Below are positions 25,639 to 33,907 of a stretch of DNA of 64,000 bases, piece by piece; positions within the stretch are counted from its first letter, which is position 1, and each line of letters begins with the position of its first letter. The notes under the pieces are model-generated. The model saw only the letters and a program-made list of their open reading frames with translations, did no database searches and was not told where the DNA came from. This stretch comes from Cellulomonas timonensis (GTDB taxonomy: Bacteria > Actinomycetota > Actinomycetes > Actinomycetales > Cellulomonadaceae). The position numbers and the translations under genes were made by a program. The stretch covers positions 62,001 to 126,000 of the forward strand of contig NZ_FCOT01000012.1 in the NCBI RefSeq assembly GCF_900046455.1, read 5' to 3'.

Positions 25639-26589
25639 TCAGGCGCGCCGCACGGGCAGCAGCGCCCAGCACACGTGCGACCAGCCGCCGTAGGCCGCGC
25701 GCGGCGTCCCCCCGGCGAGCACAGCGTCCTCGGCCACCACGTGCTCCTGGCCGGTCGACGGCTCATAGACCCGCAGGCTGGTGGCATCCGCACCGGTGAC
25801 GAGCACGACGTGACGGGGCACGGCGGCGGCCAGCCCGGATGAGGCGTCGCCCCCGGTGTACAGCGGCACGGGAACCCCGTGCGCGAGCGCGCGCCGGATG
25901 CGGGCCAGCACGGCGCGCACCTCGTCGTGCCGGGTGTCGTCGAGCATCACCGACCGATAGGCGATCCCCGTCCCTCCGACGCCGTGCACAGCGCCGACCC
26001 CGGAGCACAGCTCGGTGGCGACGCGCGCGGCCCCCCACGGCGGGGTGCCGAGGGCTGTCGGCCAGGGCAGGGCCCCCAGCACCGCGCGCCGCGTGCTGCG
26101 CACATGCAGCGCGGCCTGCAGGCCCGCCAGGCGCCCGGCCGGCCCGGAGGCGGGCGCGACGCCGTCCAGCGCCGAAGGCGTCTCGCCGATGTGCTCACCC
26201 GTGACCAGCCACAGCGCCACAGCCGGGTTCCCGTGGGCGGCGAGCATCGCCAGCACCGCCGCGCCGCAGGACGTCTCGTCGACCTGGCGGGCGGCGGCCG
26301 TGCCGAACCGCAGCACGCTGGCGCCGCGTGCGGGGCGCCGCGGGTCGACGACCTGCCACGCCTCCCGGTCGGAGAGCCGCTCGACGCGCGCGACCAGCTC
26401 CACGGCGTCGTCCTCTGCGAGCCCGGCGCCGACGGCGCGGGCGCGCACGAGGTCGGCGCCCGGACGGCGCGGCCGACGCGGCGCTGGGACGGCGGCCGGA
26501 TCCTGGCCAGCCGCCGCCGGCTCGAGCGGGACCGTGCGCCCACGCACCGCGCGCAGCACGCTCGTGAGCTGCATGCTCGTGGGCGTCAC
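25639..26589 (-). CDS. putative C39-like papain-fold cysteine hydrolase
   Basis: 316 residues from GTG, overlapping the deoA TGA by 4 bases. The candidate catalytic Cys is in RQVDETSCGAAVLAMLAAHG (about residue 120), the His in PRHVVLVTG (about 262), and the Asp/Asn partner region in LRVYEPSTGQEHVV, an order typical of C39-like peptidase folds. There is no signal peptide or clear helix, so it is cytoplasmic. It is the last gene of the cdd-deoA operon, an unexpected place for a protease-like protein. The family assignment is by motif only. Confidence 0.55.
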   Translation of the reverse strand: MTPTSMQLTSVLRAVRGRTVPLEPAAAGQDPAAVPAPRRPRRPGADLVRARAVGAGLAEDDAVELVARVERLSDREAWQVVDPRRPARGASVLRFGTAAARQVDETSCGAAVLAMLAAHGNPAVALWLVTGEHIGETPSALDGVAPASGPAGRLAGLQAALHVRSTRRAVLGALPWPTALGTPPWGAARVATELCSGVGAVHGVGGTGIAYRSVMLDDTRHDEVRAVLARIRRALAHGVPVPLYTGGDASSGLAAAVPRHVVLVTGADATSLRVYEPSTGQEHVVAEDAVLAGGTPRAAYGGWSHVCWALLPVRRA

Positions 26590-27878
26590 TCGCCGATGCG
26601 GTCGATGAGCAGCGGGCGCACGGCCACCTCGGCGCCGTCGGCCTCGATGCGCACGGCGCCCTCAAGCGCCTCGCGGGCCCGGCCGAAGCGCTCCGGGGTG
26701 TCGGTGTGCAGCGTCAGCAGCGGCTGCCCCGCGCGCACCCGGTCGCCCGGCTTCGCGTGCAGCTCGACGCCTGCGGCAGCCTGCACCGGGTCCTCCTTGC
26801 GGGCCCGGCCCGCGCCGAGCCGCCACGCCGCGACGCCCACGGCGTAGGCGTCGAGGCCGGTCAGCACGCCGTCGGAGGCCGCGAGGACCTGCTCGGTGTC
26901 CCGCGCGACAGGCAGCGGCGCGTCCACGTCGCCACCCTGCGCCGCGATCATGCGCCGCCACACGTCCATCGCGCGCCCATCGGCGAGCGCGGCCGCCGGG
27001 TCGGCGTCCGGCTGCCCGGCGGCGGTGAGCATCTCGCGGGCCAGCGCCACGGTGAGCTCCACGACGTCCGCGGGGCCTCCCCCAGCCAACACCTCGACCG
27101 ACTCGCGCACCTCGAGGCCGTTGCCCGCGGTGAGCCCCAGCGGGGTCTCCATGTCGGTGATCAGCGCGACGGTCCGCACCCCGGCGTCCACGCCCAGCTC
27201 CACCATGGTGCGGGCGAGCTCACGCGCCCGGTCGAGGTCCTTCATGAAGGCGCCCGAGCCGACCTTCACGTCGAGCACCAGCGAGCCGGTGCCCTCGGCG
27301 ATCTTCTTGCTCATGATCGAGCTGGCGATCAGGGGGATGGCCTCGACGGTGCCGGTGACGTCGCGCAGCGCGTACAGCTTGCGGTCGGCGGGGGCCAGCC
27401 CGGATCCGGCCTGGCAGATGACGGCGCCCACGTCCTCGAGCTGCCGCATCATCTCGTCGTTGCTGAGCGCGGCGCGCCAGCCGGGGATGGCCTCGAGCTT
27501 GTCCAGCGTGCCGCCGGTGTGCCCCAGGCCGCGGCCCGAGAGCTGCGGCACCGCGACGCCGAACACGGCGACGAGCGGCGCCAGCGGCAGCGTGATCTTG
27601 TCGCCGACCCCACCCGTGGAGTGCTTGTCCGCGGTCGGGCGGGACAGGCCGGAGAAGTCCATCCGCTCGCCGCTCGCGATCATCGCGGCCGTCCAGCGGG
27701 AGATCTCCGCGCGGTCCATGCCGTTGAGCAGGATGGCCATCGCGAGGGCCGACATCTGCTCCTCGGCCACGGCGCCGCGGGTGTACGCGTCGATGACCCA
27801 GTCGATCTGCCCCTCGCTCAGCCGACCGTGGTCGCGCTTGGTGCGAATGACGTCGACGGCGTCGAACTGCTCGCTCAT
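26586..27878 (-). CDS. deoA: thymidine phosphorylase
   Basis: 430 residues. Cleaves thymidine or uridine with phosphate to base and (deoxy)ribose-1-phosphate. Phosphate loop KHSTGGVGDKITLPLAP, the signature SGRGLGHTGGTLDKLEA, and SSIMSKKIAEG are intact; the C-terminal domain (ELHAKPGDRVRAGQPLLTL) resembles the lipoyl-like cap of the family. It overlaps cdd by 4 bases, so cytidine is deaminated to uridine and phosphorolysed by one operon. The ATG at 27878 marks the family start; the longer frame runs into cdd. Confidence 0.95.
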   Translation of the reverse strand: MSEQFDAVDVIRTKRDHGRLSEGQIDWVIDAYTRGAVAEEQMSALAMAILLNGMDRAEISRWTAAMIASGERMDFSGLSRPTADKHSTGGVGDKITLPLAPLVAVFGVAVPQLSGRGLGHTGGTLDKLEAIPGWRAALSNDEMMRQLEDVGAVICQAGSGLAPADRKLYALRDVTGTVEAIPLIASSIMSKKIAEGTGSLVLDVKVGSGAFMKDLDRARELARTMVELGVDAGVRTVALITDMETPLGLTAGNGLEVRESVEVLAGGGPADVVELTVALAREMLTAAGQPDADPAAALADGRAMDVWRRMIAAQGGDVDAPLPVARDTEQVLAASDGVLTGLDAYAVGVAAWRLGAGRARKEDPVQAAAGVELHAKPGDRVRAGQPLLTLHTDTPERFGRAREALEGAVRIEADGAEVAVRPLLIDRIGE

Positions 27879-28288
27879 CGGGCTGCCCTCTCCACGAGGT
27901 CGTCCGGCCCGAACGCGTCGGGCAGCACCTCGGTCATCGGCTTGATGCCGCTGACGGTGTCCACCAGCAGCGACGGGCCGCCGTGCTCCCAAAGGAGCTG
28001 TCGGCAGCGGCCGCAGGGCATCAGCGCGTTGCCGTGCTGGTCCACGCACGCGAAGGCCACGAGGCGCCCGCCGCCGCTGACGTGCAGGCCGGAGACGAGC
28101 GCGCACTCGGCGCACAGCGTCAGGCCCAGCGACGCGTTCTCCACGTTGCAGCCCACCACGATGCGGCCGTCGTCGACCAGGGCCGCGACGCCCACGGGGA
28201 ACTTCGAGTAGGGCACGTAGGCCCGGGTCATGACGTCGCGCGCGGCATCGCGCAGGGCGTCCCAGTCGATCGGGGGGGTCTGGCTCAT
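27875..28288 (-). CDS. cdd: cytidine deaminase
   Basis: 137 residues, tetrameric type. Zinc and catalytic residues in LCAECAL and PCGRCRQLL, substrate Asn/Glu in CNVENASLG, and YVPYSKFPVGVA at the start. It deaminates (deoxy)cytidine to (deoxy)uridine. It lies 20 bases after the transporter permease gene and overlaps deoA, so uptake and use of pyrimidine nucleosides are co-expressed. Confidence 0.95.
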   Translation of the reverse strand: MSQTPPIDWDALRDAARDVMTRAYVPYSKFPVGVAALVDDGRIVVGCNVENASLGLTLCAECALVSGLHVSGGGRLVAFACVDQHGNALMPCGRCRQLLWEHGGPSLLVDTVSGIKPMTEVLPDAFGPDDLVERAAR

Positions 28289-28308
28289 GTCACTCACTCC
28301 ACTGTCGC

Positions 28309-29607
28309 TCACTTGACGTACGGGATGCCCTCGGCGGCCGGGGCGCGGACGCGTCCCACGAGGCCGGCGACGGCGAAGATGGTCACCACGTACGGGGTCA
28401 TCAGCATGATCTGGCTCGGGATCGGGGTGCCGATGATGCCGAGCACCACCTGCAGGTTGTCCGCGAAGCCGAACAACAGCGCCGCCGCGAGGGCGCCCGT
28501 CGGGCTCCACCGGCCCAGGATCATGGCGGCCAACGCGATGAAGCCCTTGCCGCCCGTCATCTCCTTGCCGAACGCGAGCCCGGCGGCCACGGTGAAGAAC
28601 GCCCCGCCCAGCCCGGCGACCGCGCCGCCCAGCATCGTCGCGCGGACCCGGGTGCGGTTGACCTTGATGCCGACGGTGTCCGCGGCCTTCGGGTGCTCGC
28701 CCACCGCGCGCAGGCGCAGGCCCCAGCGGCTGCGGAACACCATCACCTGCAGCAGCGCCACAACCACGTACATGACGTAGACGAGCGCCGTCTGCCGGAA
28801 CAGCACCGGGCCGATCACGGGGATCTGCGAGAGCAGCGGGATCTCGATGGTCGGCAGCTTCGGCGGGGAGTTCCACGTCGCGGCGTTCACCTTGAGCACA
28901 GTGGAGAACAGGTAGCTCGTGACGCCGACGACGAGCACGTTGAGCACCACGCCGACGATGATCTGGTTGACCAGGTACTTCACCGAGAAGTACACGAGGA
29001 TCAGGCCGACCAGCGCGCCGGCGATGGGCGCGGCGATCAGGCCCGCGTACGCGCTGTGGGTCAGCGAGGCGATGACCGCCGCCGCGAAGGCGCCGGCGAG
29101 CAGCTGGCCCTCGATCGCGACGTTGATGATGCCCGAGCGCTCGCACAGCACACCCGCCAGCGAGCCGAACACCAGCGGGATGGCCAGGAACAGCGAGCCC
29201 TGCAGCAGCCCGGTGATCGGCAGCGGCTGCGCCTTGCCCGCGACGGCCCAGGTGAGGAACGCGAGGATGACCACCACGCCGAACAGCGCGGGCAGCCACA
29301 CCCCCGTCTTGCGGCGGCTGCGGGGGAGCCACAGGGACACCCCCGCGAGGGCGAGCCCGATCAGCGAGAGCACGATCGCCGTGGACTTCGACGGCACCGT
29401 CAGCGGCTCGATCTGGAAGAAGTCCTTCGACGTCGCGAACGTGAACGTCGTCGTCCGGCCACTGGCGGGCAGCAGCCCGAAGAGGACCAGCGCGACCAGG
29501 GCCGTCACGCCATAGCCGATCGGCGCCTTCCAGTTGATCGGCGGCAGCGGCTTGCCCACGGGGGCGGGGCTCGCGGCGGGCCGCGAGGGGGCGGTCACGG
29601 CGCTCAC
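28309..29607 (-). CDS. nucleoside ABC transporter permease (second)
   Basis: 432 residues with about ten helices, of the BPD_transp_2 family that pairs with BMP-type nucleoside binding proteins. Landmarks: GVLCERSGIINVAIEGQLL, VGEHPKAADTVGI and GKGFIALAAMILGRWSPTGAL. The N-terminal 30 residues are Pro/Ala-rich and cytoplasmic, and an insert between the first helices is soluble. The GTG at 29607 overlaps the stop of the first permease by 4 bases. Confidence 0.92.
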   Translation of the reverse strand: MSAVTAPSRPAASPAPVGKPLPPINWKAPIGYGVTALVALVLFGLLPASGRTTTFTFATSKDFFQIEPLTVPSKSTAIVLSLIGLALAGVSLWLPRSRRKTGVWLPALFGVVVILAFLTWAVAGKAQPLPITGLLQGSLFLAIPLVFGSLAGVLCERSGIINVAIEGQLLAGAFAAAVIASLTHSAYAGLIAAPIAGALVGLILVYFSVKYLVNQIIVGVVLNVLVVGVTSYLFSTVLKVNAATWNSPPKLPTIEIPLLSQIPVIGPVLFRQTALVYVMYVVVALLQVMVFRSRWGLRLRAVGEHPKAADTVGIKVNRTRVRATMLGGAVAGLGGAFFTVAAGLAFGKEMTGGKGFIALAAMILGRWSPTGALAAALLFGFADNLQVVLGIIGTPIPSQIMLMTPYVVTIFAVAGLVGRVRAPAAEGIPYVK

Positions 29608-30866
29608 GCTGCGGCCTCCTTGGTGGCGAGGACGCCGGGTCTGACGGCGCCTGGGGAGGGCAGCCGGAACACGGCCCGGACGAGCGGCGGCGCCGCGATG
29701 AACAGCACGATCAGCGACTGCACGACGAGCACGATGTCGATGGGCGTGCCCGTGCGGGCCTGCATCGAGTACCCGCCCGCGCGCAGCGCCCCGAAGAGCA
29801 GCCCCGCGAACACGGTGCCCAACGGCTTGGAGCGGCCGAGCAGCGCGACGGTGATCGCATCGAAGCCGAAGCTGGCGGCGACGCCGGCGGTGAGCACCTT
29901 CTCGGTGCCCAGCACCTGGGCTGATCCGCCCAGCCCGGCCAGCGCCCCCGCGATCACCATGACCCACACGTAGCTGGCCTCGACGGACATGCCGGCGGTG
30001 CGGGCGGCGTGCGGGTTGGAGCCCACGGCGCGGAACTGGAACCCGATCGTCGACCGGTTCATCAGCCACCACACGCCCACGGCCGCGGCGAGCGCGAGCA
30101 GGAACCCGGCGTGCAGACGGAAGCCCGTGCCGAGCAGCAGCGGGTACACCGCGCTGGACTCGACCGGCGGCGAGATCGGGTTGTTGCTGTTCCCGCGCTG
30201 GAACGCCGACGTGGTGAGCAGGTAGCCCACCAGGTAGATCGCGATGTTGTTGAGCATGATCGTGACGATCACCTCGTTGGCGCCCGTGCGCGCCTTGAGC
30301 ACACCGGCGATGCCCGCCCAGATGGCCCCGCCCAGCGCCGAGCCGATCACGGCGAGGAGCAGGTGCAGCCCCACGGGCAGCTCGAAGGTGAAGCCGATGT
30401 AGCCGCCCAGGACGGCGCCCATGATGATCTGCCCCTGGGCGCCGATGTTGAACAGGCCGGCGCGGAAGCCGATGCCCAGCCCGAGGCCCGCGAAGATCAG
30501 CGGCACGGACACCGTCATGGTCTCCGTCAGCGGGCGCACGGCCCGGGCGAGCGTCGTGGCGCCCGGGTCGACGATGGCGCCCTGGAACAGCGCGGTGTAC
30601 GCCTGGGACACCGCCGTCCACGCGGCGGTGAGCAGGTCCATCGGCCGTGCGAAGAAGTAGCTGGCGGCGGCCTGCACCTCGGCGTCGGCCGCCGCGATGA
30701 GCACCGCGCTGATCACCAGCGCGAGCACGATCGCCAGCACAGTGACGAGCCAGCTGCTCTCGAGCATCTCGCGGAGGGCGTTCTGGCCACGGGACGGGGG
30801 CCGCTCGACCCCGGTGTCTCCCGGGACCGGGACGGCCGCGTCCCGCAGCGGAGCGGACTCGCTCAC
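29604..30866 (-). CDS. nucleoside ABC transporter permease (first)
   Basis: 420 residues from GTG overlapping the ATPase stop. Family landmarks: FRAGLFNIGAQGQIIMGA, TIMLNNIAIYLVGYL, and VGSNPHAARTAGM. It forms the channel as a heterodimer with the second permease. An extended extracytoplasmic loop between the first two helices (residues about 60-95) is usual for this family. Confidence 0.93.
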   Translation of the reverse strand: MSESAPLRDAAVPVPGDTGVERPPSRGQNALREMLESSWLVTVLAIVLALVISAVLIAAADAEVQAAASYFFARPMDLLTAAWTAVSQAYTALFQGAIVDPGATTLARAVRPLTETMTVSVPLIFAGLGLGIGFRAGLFNIGAQGQIIMGAVLGGYIGFTFELPVGLHLLLAVIGSALGGAIWAGIAGVLKARTGANEVIVTIMLNNIAIYLVGYLLTTSAFQRGNSNNPISPPVESSAVYPLLLGTGFRLHAGFLLALAAAVGVWWLMNRSTIGFQFRAVGSNPHAARTAGMSVEASYVWVMVIAGALAGLGGSAQVLGTEKVLTAGVAASFGFDAITVALLGRSKPLGTVFAGLLFGALRAGGYSMQARTGTPIDIVLVVQSLIVLFIAAPPLVRAVFRLPSPGAVRPGVLATKEAAA

Positions 30867-32455
30867 GTGAGGTCCTCCTCGGAGGGGTCGGTGTCAGCCG
30901 CGGCGTCCGCCTGGCCGAGTGTGGTGTGGTGTGTCGCGACCTGCGCCTGCGCCTCGTCGAGCGGCACGCCCGCCATCATCAGGCCGAGCACGTCGCGGTC
31001 GGCGCCGCCCGGGACGATCCCGACGATGGAGCCGCGGTACATCACGACGATGCGGTCGGCCAGCGCCAGGACCTCGTCGAGCTCCGTGGAGACGATGATC
31101 ACCGGCGTGCCGAGGTCGCGCTCGGCGACAACTCGGCTGTGCACGAACTCGATCGAGCCGACGTCGAGGCCGCGGGTGGGCTGCGAGGCGATCAGCAGGC
31201 GCAGCGGACGCGACATCTCGCGCGCGAGCACGACCTTCTGCTGGTTGCCGCCGGAGAGCGTGCCCGCGAACGCGTCCACCGACGGCGTGCGGACGTCGAA
31301 CTCGACGACCCGCTCACGCGCGCTGGCGGCCACCTTCGCGGGGTCGAACGCGATGCCCCGCGCGTAGGGCGCCTGGTCGAACAGGTCGAGGACGAGGTTC
31401 TCCGCGACGGAGAAGTCGGCGATCACCCCGTCGGCGGTGCGGTCCTCCGGCACGTAGCCGACGCCGGCGCGCAGCACCTCGCGGACCGGGCGGCCCACGA
31501 GCTCCGCGCCGTCCAGCAGCACCGAGCCAGCCACGGGCTCGAGCAGCCCCATGAGCACCTCGGTGAGCTCGGTCTGCCCGTTGCCCTGCACCCCGGCCAC
31601 GGCGAGGATCTCCCCGCGGTGGACGTCGAAGCTGACGTCGTCGACCTGGCGCACGCCCGCCACGTCGATCACCGTGACGTCTTTCACCTGCAAGGCGACC
31701 TCGCCTGGCGTGGCCGGGGCCTTGGCGACCCCGAGGTCCACCGAGCGGCCGACCATGAGCGCGGCGAGCTCGGGCTCGGAGGCCGTCGGGGCCGCGCTGC
31801 CCACGACGGCGCCGCGCCGGATGACGGTGATGCGGTCCGCGACGGCGCGCACCTCGCGCAGCTTGTGGGTGATGAAGACGATGGAGGTGCCGGCGGCCTT
31901 GAGCTGCCGCATGATCTCGATGAGCTCGTCGGTCTCCTGCGGCGTGAGCACGGCTGTGGGCTCGTCGAGGATCAGCACGTGGGCGTCGCGGGACAGCGCC
32001 TTGATGATCTCGACGCGCTGCTGGGCGCCGACGGGCAGGTCCTCGACGAGCGCGTCGGGGTCCAGGTCGAAGCCGAACCGGTCGGAGATCTCGCGGACCC
32101 GCCGACGGGCCTCGGCGAGGTCGATGATCCCGGCGCCGCGCACGGGCTCATGCCCGAGGGCCACGTTCTCCGCGACGGTGAACACGGGCACAAGCATGAA
32201 GTGCTGGTGCACCATGCCGATCCCGGCGGCCATCGCGTCGCCGGGGCCGGTGAAGGTCACCGGGGCGTCGTCGACGAGGATCTCGCCGCCGTCGGGCTCG
32301 TAGAACCCGTAGAGGACGTTCATCAGCGTGCTCTTGCCGGCGCCGTTCTCGCCCAGCAGGGCGTGGATCTCGCCGGGCTCGACCACCAGGTCGATGTGGT
32401 CATTGGCCACCAGGCTGCCGAAGCGCTTGGTGATCCCTCGCAGTTCCAGCTTCAC
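30863..32455 (-). CDS. nucleoside ABC transporter ATP-binding protein (tandem ATPase)
   Basis: 530 residues with two ABC domains. The first has Walker A GENGAGKST and Walker B LILDEPTAVL, with a degenerate signature (VGAQQRVEI). The second has a degenerate Walker A (GVQGNGQTE) and Walker B (LLIASQPTRGLD, with Gln in place of the catalytic Glu) but a good signature LSGGNQQKV. Complementary degeneration of the two sites is typical of sugar/nucleoside import ATPases. The GTG at 32455 (VKLELRGITKRFG) is favoured over the TTG at 32473. Confidence 0.93.
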   Translation of the reverse strand: MKLELRGITKRFGSLVANDHIDLVVEPGEIHALLGENGAGKSTLMNVLYGFYEPDGGEILVDDAPVTFTGPGDAMAAGIGMVHQHFMLVPVFTVAENVALGHEPVRGAGIIDLAEARRRVREISDRFGFDLDPDALVEDLPVGAQQRVEIIKALSRDAHVLILDEPTAVLTPQETDELIEIMRQLKAAGTSIVFITHKLREVRAVADRITVIRRGAVVGSAAPTASEPELAALMVGRSVDLGVAKAPATPGEVALQVKDVTVIDVAGVRQVDDVSFDVHRGEILAVAGVQGNGQTELTEVLMGLLEPVAGSVLLDGAELVGRPVREVLRAGVGYVPEDRTADGVIADFSVAENLVLDLFDQAPYARGIAFDPAKVAASARERVVEFDVRTPSVDAFAGTLSGGNQQKVVLAREMSRPLRLLIASQPTRGLDVGSIEFVHSRVVAERDLGTPVIIVSTELDEVLALADRIVVMYRGSIVGIVPGGADRDVLGLMMAGVPLDEAQAQVATHHTTLGQADAAADTDPSEEDLT

Positions 32456-32527
32456 GTGCCCCGGCTCCTTCAAAGTTCGTGGTGGTCGACACTAGCGACC
32501 AGTGCGGGTGCGTGCCGGGTGGTCAGG

Positions 32528-32562
32528 CCGATGGCCCGGGCGTTGTCCGCCCGGGCCATCGG
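32528..32562 (-). terminator. intercistronic hairpin between binding protein and ATPase genes
   Basis: A perfect 15-bp stem, CCGATGGCCCGGGCG with CGCCCGGGCCATCGG around a 5-base loop, lies 15 bases after the binding-protein stop. It probably acts as partial terminator or mRNA-stabilising element, so that the binding protein is made in excess over the membrane parts. Confidence 0.7.
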
Positions 32563-32577
32563 TGGGTGGTGATGCCG

Positions 32578-33669
32578 TCAGCTGTTGGCGGACGGCGAGT
32601 CGACCGACAGGTCGCCCGCGATGATCTCCGCCTTCAGGGCCTCGATCGCGTCCGCGAGCTCGCTCGGCACCTTGGCCTCGAAGTCGTGGAACGGCGCCAG
32701 GCCGATGCCGCCGTTGGCCAGCGTGCCGACATAGGCCTCGGAGGTGTACTCCCCGGCGACGGCCTGGTCGACAGTGTCGAAGACCGCCTGGCCGATCTCC
32801 TTGATGACCGAGGTCAGGATGATCGACGAGTAGTCGGGCGCCGTCTCGAACCAGTCGGCGTCGACGCCGATGATCAGGACGTCACCGGCCTCCTTGGCCG
32901 CCGCGGCCGCGCCGAGGCCGACCGGGCCGGCCACGGGCATGATCACGTCGACGCCCTGGTCGATGAAGCCCTTGGCGAGGTTCTGGCCGTTGGCCTGGTT
33001 CGAGAAGTCACCGGTGAACGAGCCGGTCTGCGCGGCCTTGTCCCAGCCGAAGACCTCCACGGCGGTGCCGTTGTCCTCGTTGTACTTGGCGACGCCGTCG
33101 ACGTAGCCGTCCATGAAGATCGTGACCGAGGGGAGCGCGATGCCGCCGAAGGTCGCGACCTTGCCCGTGGTGGACATGCCTGCCGCGGCGTAGCCCGCGA
33201 GGTAGGCCGCCTCCTGCGTGTCGAAGAGGAGCGGCTTGGCGTTGTCGTACGTCACCGGGTTGAAGTCGGCGTCGCTGAAGCCGGAGTCGACGAGCGCGAA
33301 CTCGATGTCGGGGTTGGCGACTGCCGCCTCCTCGATCGCGTCCTCGAGCATGAACCCGACGCCGATCACGAGGTTGCAGCCCTGGGTCACCAGGTTTGTG
33401 ACATTGGGGCCGAAGTCCGTCACGTCCTGCGACTCGACGAGCGCGGTGGTGATGCCGAGCTCCTCCTTGGCCCGCTCGAGGCCCTCCGCGCCGGACTGGT
33501 TGAAGGACTTGTCGTCGAACCCGCCCTCGTCGGAGACCATGCAGGCCTTGAAGTCGGCGTTCTCCGCGCCGGCGGACGCGGTCGAGTCGTCCTCCGGCGC
33601 GCTGCCACATGCCGCGAGAGTGAGGGCGAGCGCCCCACCGAGCGCAGCCACACGGATGATCTTCTTCAC
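32578..33669 (-). CDS. BMP-family nucleoside-binding lipoprotein
   Basis: 363 residues from GTG with ribosome site CAGGAG 8 nt upstream. Signal peptide KKIIRVAALGGALALTLAACG with lipobox Cys. The mature part shows the BMP/PnrA pattern: VSDEGGFDDKSFNQ, ALVDSGFSDADF, AGYAAAGMSTTGKVATFGG and IIGVDADWFETAP. It delivers nucleosides to the permeases encoded downstream. It is the first gene of a seven-gene uptake and salvage operon. Confidence 0.95.
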   Translation of the reverse strand: MKKIIRVAALGGALALTLAACGSAPEDDSTASAGAENADFKACMVSDEGGFDDKSFNQSGAEGLERAKEELGITTALVESQDVTDFGPNVTNLVTQGCNLVIGVGFMLEDAIEEAAVANPDIEFALVDSGFSDADFNPVTYDNAKPLLFDTQEAAYLAGYAAAGMSTTGKVATFGGIALPSVTIFMDGYVDGVAKYNEDNGTAVEVFGWDKAAQTGSFTGDFSNQANGQNLAKGFIDQGVDVIMPVAGPVGLGAAAAAKEAGDVLIIGVDADWFETAPDYSSIILTSVIKEIGQAVFDTVDQAVAGEYTSEAYVGTLANGGIGLAPFHDFEAKVPSELADAIEALKAEIIAGDLSVDSPSANS

Positions 33670-33775
33670 GCGACACTCCTGTTGTTGGGTCGAGATGCTG
33701 CTGGCCGTGACTTCACCGCCCTGCGACCTACTCGTCTGCGAGGGGGGCGGGCACGCCGTTGACACCCGCACGCGC

Positions 33776-33781
33776 ATTCTA
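33776..33781 (-). promoter_or_regulatory. possible -10 (TAGAAT) of the nucleoside operon
   Basis: TAGAAT reads toward the binding-protein gene and would give a leader of about 100 nt. I see no convincing -35. The 238-base gap (33670-33907) otherwise holds only the direct repeat described next. Confidence 0.35.
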
Positions 33782-33801
33782 CGGAGGTTGTCTTTCCGGC
33801 A

Positions 33802-33839
33802 CGTTACCGAGAGGTAGGCAACCAGGTTCCGTTACGGAG
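33802..33839. repeat. 10-bp direct repeat upstream of nucleoside operon
   Basis: CGTTACCGAG (33802-33811) and CGTTACGGAG (33830-33839) match at 9 of 10 positions, 28 bp apart, on one side of the predicted promoter. They are possible binding sites for a regulator of nucleoside uptake. Confidence 0.3.
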
Positions 33840-33907
33840 TTGGGATCAAGCGCCGCGATGCGGGACGCCTCGTCCCAGCGGGCGGGCAGGGTGCGGCAAT
33901 TCGCGCG

